From Lachnospiraceae bacterium (GTDB lineage: Bacteria; Bacillota; Clostridia; Lachnospirales; Lachnospiraceae): 16,962 nt of DNA. Positions within the stretch are counted from its first letter, which is position 1. Each line of letters begins with the position of its first letter. The translations under genes were made by a program, and so were the position numbers. The notes beneath the pieces were generated by a model. That model made no database searches and was not told where the DNA came from. It was given only the letters and a program-made list of their open reading frames with translations. Shown in pieces: positions 14,652 through 16,962 of the stretch. The stretch covers positions 1-16,962 of the forward strand of contig DPZM01000167.1 in NCBI GenBank assembly GCA_003535955.1. Reading direction: 5' to 3'.

Positions 14652-16053
14652 GAAAAGAAGCATACTGATCCAGTATATTCTTCTGATTGTGATGGCTGTG
14701 GCGATAGGGACTCTTATAGGATATATAAAAACAAGATCGGACATGAATCTGGAGCTTGAATTCGCTCCCGATCTGACCCTTGCCGACAATCCCCTTATGG
14801 GCTATGCTCCCGATGCCAGGAATGTCAAGCTGTGCGAGGAGAGTGCTCTTGTTTATATACCCTTAACCTGGGCCCAGTGGGAGCCAAGGGAGGGAGTATA
14901 CGATATCGCAGCCCTGGAGAAGAGGTGCCATATAGTAAAATACAAGAATGCCCACAAGCATGCGGTGTTGCGGTTCATGTGCGATGTACCGGGGAATGAA
15001 GATCATGTCATGGATATACCGGGCTGGCTCTATGACAAGGCGGGCAGTGGCACCCATTACGATACGGAGCTTGGCAAGGGCTACAGCCCCGACTACTCGG
15101 ACAGCGTATTTATGGAGAGTCACCAAAGAGCGCTTAAGGCCCTGGCCGATTACTGCAACAGGGACCATTTTGTTGCCTTTGTCGAACTGGGAAGCCTGGG
15201 ACACTGGGGTGAATGGCACGCAACGGATAATGACGGCATATCCCTTATGCCATCCCCGCAGGTATGCGAAACCTACGCCGGATGGTATTCCGATGAATTT
15301 ATCAATTCAAGGCTTCTTATGAGGCGTAATTATGAAGTGGCCGTAAAGGGAAACATGGGCTTCTATAATGATATGGTGGGTTCGAAGCCTGATACAGAAG
15401 AGTGGCTTACGTGGATGGAAAAGGGCGGTGAGCAGGAAACGGGAGACGGGATCCTGAAGCTTGCGCCGGCCGGGGACCTTATGAAGTCAAGACCCGTAGG
15501 GGGTGAGCTCACATCCGATAAACCCATGGAATACCTGCTTACGGAGGGTATGAGCGAAACCCTTGAAGAGGTAACGGACTCGAACATGACCTTTATCGGG
15601 CCCAAGGTTCCCGATTTTTCCAAGGAGGAGTTCGCCCTGCCTGCAATGTCTGTCATCCGAAGGACCGGCTACAGGATATATGTATCGAGCCTTAAAACGG
15701 AATACGATTACTCCACCAACGATATCGTGCTTGACCTTACTTTCGGAAATGCCGGTAATGCGGGCTTCTTTTTTGACTGGCCTGTAAACGTTCACGTATA
15801 TGACGGAACGAAAAAGGAGGTGTTCTGGAAGGGGCTCGATATCGATCTTAAGGAGCTTAAAACTGACGGAGAGCTTAAAACCTCAGTAAGGATCCCGGCA
15901 AGTGAAGAGCTTAGGGAGGAATTCTATATCGGTGTGGCGATCACCGATTACACGGGTGAGGAAAATGTTAAGCTGGCCATTGACTTTGGCGGCGAGGATG
16001 AGTATATAGATGATGTGCAGATATTGTGTCATTATGTCGGAAAAAATAGCTGA
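14644..16053 (+). CDS. DUF4832-type glycoside-hydrolase-like protein, membrane anchored
   Basis: A 469-residue protein with one N-terminal helix (about 7-26), probably an anchor that leaves the rest outside the cell. The main part (about 40-330) reads like a TIM-barrel hydrolase: NPLMGYAP near 49-56, YIPLTWAQWEPREGVYDI near 71-88, and VELGSLGHWGEWH at 180-192. E181 and E190 are candidate acidic catalytic residues. This pattern is typical of DUF4832/DUF4874 proteins, which resemble beta-glycosidases but have no well-known substrate. The C-terminal 130 residues form a beta-sandwich (YDYSTNDIVLDLTFGNAGNAG near 338-358), likely a carbohydrate-binding or structural domain. It is the last gene of the cluster. 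Because PelA here lacks its hydrolase domain, this protein could trim the polymer, but that is inference. Confidence 0.75.
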   Translation: MDKKRSILIQYILLIVMAVAIGTLIGYIKTRSDMNLELEFAPDLTLADNPLMGYAPDARNVKLCEESALVYIPLTWAQWEPREGVYDIAALEKRCHIVKYKNAHKHAVLRFMCDVPGNEDHVMDIPGWLYDKAGSGTHYDTELGKGYSPDYSDSVFMESHQRALKALADYCNRDHFVAFVELGSLGHWGEWHATDNDGISLMPSPQVCETYAGWYSDEFINSRLLMRRNYEVAVKGNMGFYNDMVGSKPDTEEWLTWMEKGGEQETGDGILKLAPAGDLMKSRPVGGELTSDKPMEYLLTEGMSETLEEVTDSNMTFIGPKVPDFSKEEFALPAMSVIRRTGYRIYVSSLKTEYDYSTNDIVLDLTFGNAGNAGFFFDWPVNVHVYDGTKKEVFWKGLDIDLKELKTDGELKTSVRIPASEELREEFYIGVAITDYTGEENVKLAIDFGGEDEYIDDVQILCHYVGKNS

Positions 16054-16054
16054 G

Positions 16055-16083
16055 TTGTTATTTGGAGTTCGATATTGTATATT
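16055..16083 (+). promoter_or_regulatory. Candidate sigma-70-type promoter upstream of surE
   Basis: TTGTTA (16055-16060) and TATATT (16078-16083) are separated by exactly 17 bp, giving 4/6 and 5/6 matches to consensus. It begins one base after the stop of the preceding gene. I see no convincing terminator for the pel cluster here: the T tract at 16082-16088 has no strong stem before it. The 202 bases between the DUF4832 gene and surE otherwise hold only the remnant at 16094-16234. Confidence 0.5.
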
Positions 16084-16093
16084 TTTTTCATAA

Positions 16094-16234
16094 CCATTCG
16101 AAACGGAGCTTGACGCAGGTAAAGACTATACGGTAAGTGTTTCGGCCGCAAAGAAGGATAAGCTCGGGACCATTACGATAAAGGCCCTCAAGGGCGGAAT
16201 ATGCACCGGAAGCAAAACAATAAAGTATTTATAA
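16094..16234 (+). pseudogene. Start-less C-terminal remnant of a cell-surface repeat protein
   Basis: An open frame between TAA (16091) and TAA (16232-16234) reads 46 codons with no start codon. Its product contains ELDAGKDYTVSVSA, KLGTITIKALKGG and TGSKTIKYL. That matches the recurring beta-repeat seen at the ends of Lachnospiraceae surface proteins, whose usual pattern is roughly GxDYTVSYxNN, VGTATVTIKG, GNYxGSKTVTF. So this is probably the last repeat of a large wall or surface protein whose body has been deleted. It lies in what would be the 5' leader of surE. No ribosome site or start supports translation. Confidence 0.6.
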
Positions 16235-16255
16235 TACGAAGAAATAGAGAAGAGC

Positions 16256-16962
16256 ATGAGGATATTAATAACAAACGACGACGGAATTGATTCTCCGGGA
16301 ATAGCAAGACTTGCAGGGGCAGCTAAGGATTTCGGGGAAGTGTGGGTGGTGGCTCCGATGCATCAGAGGAGTGCCGCCTCCCACTGCATTACCTTAAGGG
16401 AGCCGGTAGATGTGTACCCGCATGACTTTCCGGTCCCGGGAGTTAAGGCCTACGCCTGCTCGGGTATGCCGGCTGACTGCGTGAGGGTGGGAGGGCTCAG
16501 TGTGATGCCGCATAAGCCCGACGTAGTCCTGTCCGGTATAAATGACGGCTACAATATGGCGATGGACCTTCAATATTCGGCAACCGTGGGTGCGGCCTTC
16601 GAGGGGGCCTTCCAGGGCTGGCATGCCATAGCCCTGTCCGAGAGGTACGGAGGACCGAGAGAGGTGGCGGACGCTTACATTAAGGAAGTGCTGAAGGAGT
16701 GCCTTGATATGAAGACTGCTTACGCTCAGGTGATAAATGTCAACTTCCCGGGATGCAGCCTTGCGGATTTCAGGGGGATCAAAAGGGACTGCAAGACATC
16801 GACAAGCGCGATCTTTAAGGACCATTATAATGTCATAGAGGAGCTTGATGGCGGGGGAATAAGGTACATGATCGAGGGGGTGCATAACGAGGAATGCGAG
16901 GATGGTACCGATTTTAAGGCCCTTTTGGAGAATTATATATCCATAGGTGTAATAAATAATGT
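16256..16962 (+). CDS. surE: SurE 5'/3'-nucleotidase, cut by the window end
   Basis: Metal-dependent phosphatase that removes phosphate from nucleoside monophosphates; E. coli SurE can also act on short polyphosphate. The frame opens with MRILITNDDGIDSPGI, the SurE signature, with the metal-binding D8-D9 pair. It continues with VVAPMHQRSAASHCIT (the catalytic-site Ser/Arg loop), SGMPADCV, and SGINDGYNMAMDLQYSATVG, the conserved SGIN...YS.TVGAA block. 235 complete codons are visible and the frame is open to the window end. TDFKALLENYISI is the usual near-C-terminal pattern, so only a few residues are missing. The ribosome site (AGAGAAG, 16246-16252) is weak and close. It has its own candidate promoter and is probably not part of the pel cluster. 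Confidence 0.9.
   Translation, partial: MRILITNDDGIDSPGIARLAGAAKDFGEVWVVAPMHQRSAASHCITLREPVDVYPHDFPVPGVKAYACSGMPADCVRVGGLSVMPHKPDVVLSGINDGYNMAMDLQYSATVGAAFEGAFQGWHAIALSERYGGPREVADAYIKEVLKECLDMKTAYAQVINVNFPGCSLADFRGIKRDCKTSTSAIFKDHYNVIEELDGGGIRYMIEGVHNEECEDGTDFKALLENYISIGVINN

Noticed and set aside
16054..16090. Terminator at the end of the pel cluster
   Set aside because: There is a T tract at 16082-16088 but only a trivial ATAT/ATAT pairing before it, so no convincing hairpin.

Overview
The window looks like a stretch of chromosome from an anaerobic Gram-positive Firmicute, most likely a rumen or gut Lachnospiraceae (Butyrivibrio/Roseburia-like). This rests on family resemblance of the proteins, strong GGAGG-type ribosome binding sites, heavy use of AGG for Arg and CTT for Leu, AT-rich intergenic DNA, and a Pel operon without the outer-membrane genes pelB and pelC. 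The genus is an inference. Every gene I can support lies on the + strand.

Layout. (1) 1-1365 is the 3' part of a sodium:solute symporter gene. (2) 1366-1622 holds an extended -10 promoter candidate, a Rho-independent terminator and a tRNA-Leu(UAG). (3) 1623-16053 is one tightly packed cluster, with gaps of a few bases or overlapping stop/start codons throughout, apart from one 88-bp gap. It reads: pelD (with an added SDR-like N-terminal domain), pelE, pelA (deacetylase form), pelF, pelG fused in frame to a CotH-kinase lipoprotein domain, a second cotH lipoprotein gene, a 23-codon micro-ORF, a VTC-domain (polyphosphate polymerase family) gene, a DUF4956 membrane protein gene and a DUF4832-type glycoside-hydrolase-like gene. 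(4) 16054-16255 holds a candidate promoter and a start-less remnant of a cell-surface repeat protein. (5) 16256 to the window end is surE, cut by the window edge.

How the genes may work together. PelF would polymerise a Pel-like amino-sugar polysaccharide. PelD (c-di-GMP receptor with its RxxD site kept), PelE and PelG would form the membrane synthase/exporter complex, and PelA would deacetylate the product and make it cationic. The second half adds two surface CotH-type kinases, a predicted polyphosphate polymerase with a multi-pass partner, and an anchored hydrolase-like protein. The combination suggests a matrix system in which a cationic polysaccharide is coupled to phosphorylation or to an anionic phosphate polymer outside the cell. 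That link is inference from gene order and family names only.

Most notable items: the PelG-CotH fusion, whose topology is coherent; the SDR-PelD fusion with a seemingly dead SDR domain; the asymmetric CotH pair; the duplicated start-site junction with a micro-ORF before the VTC gene; and a promoter that seems to start inside a terminator hairpin upstream of tRNA-Leu and the pel cluster.
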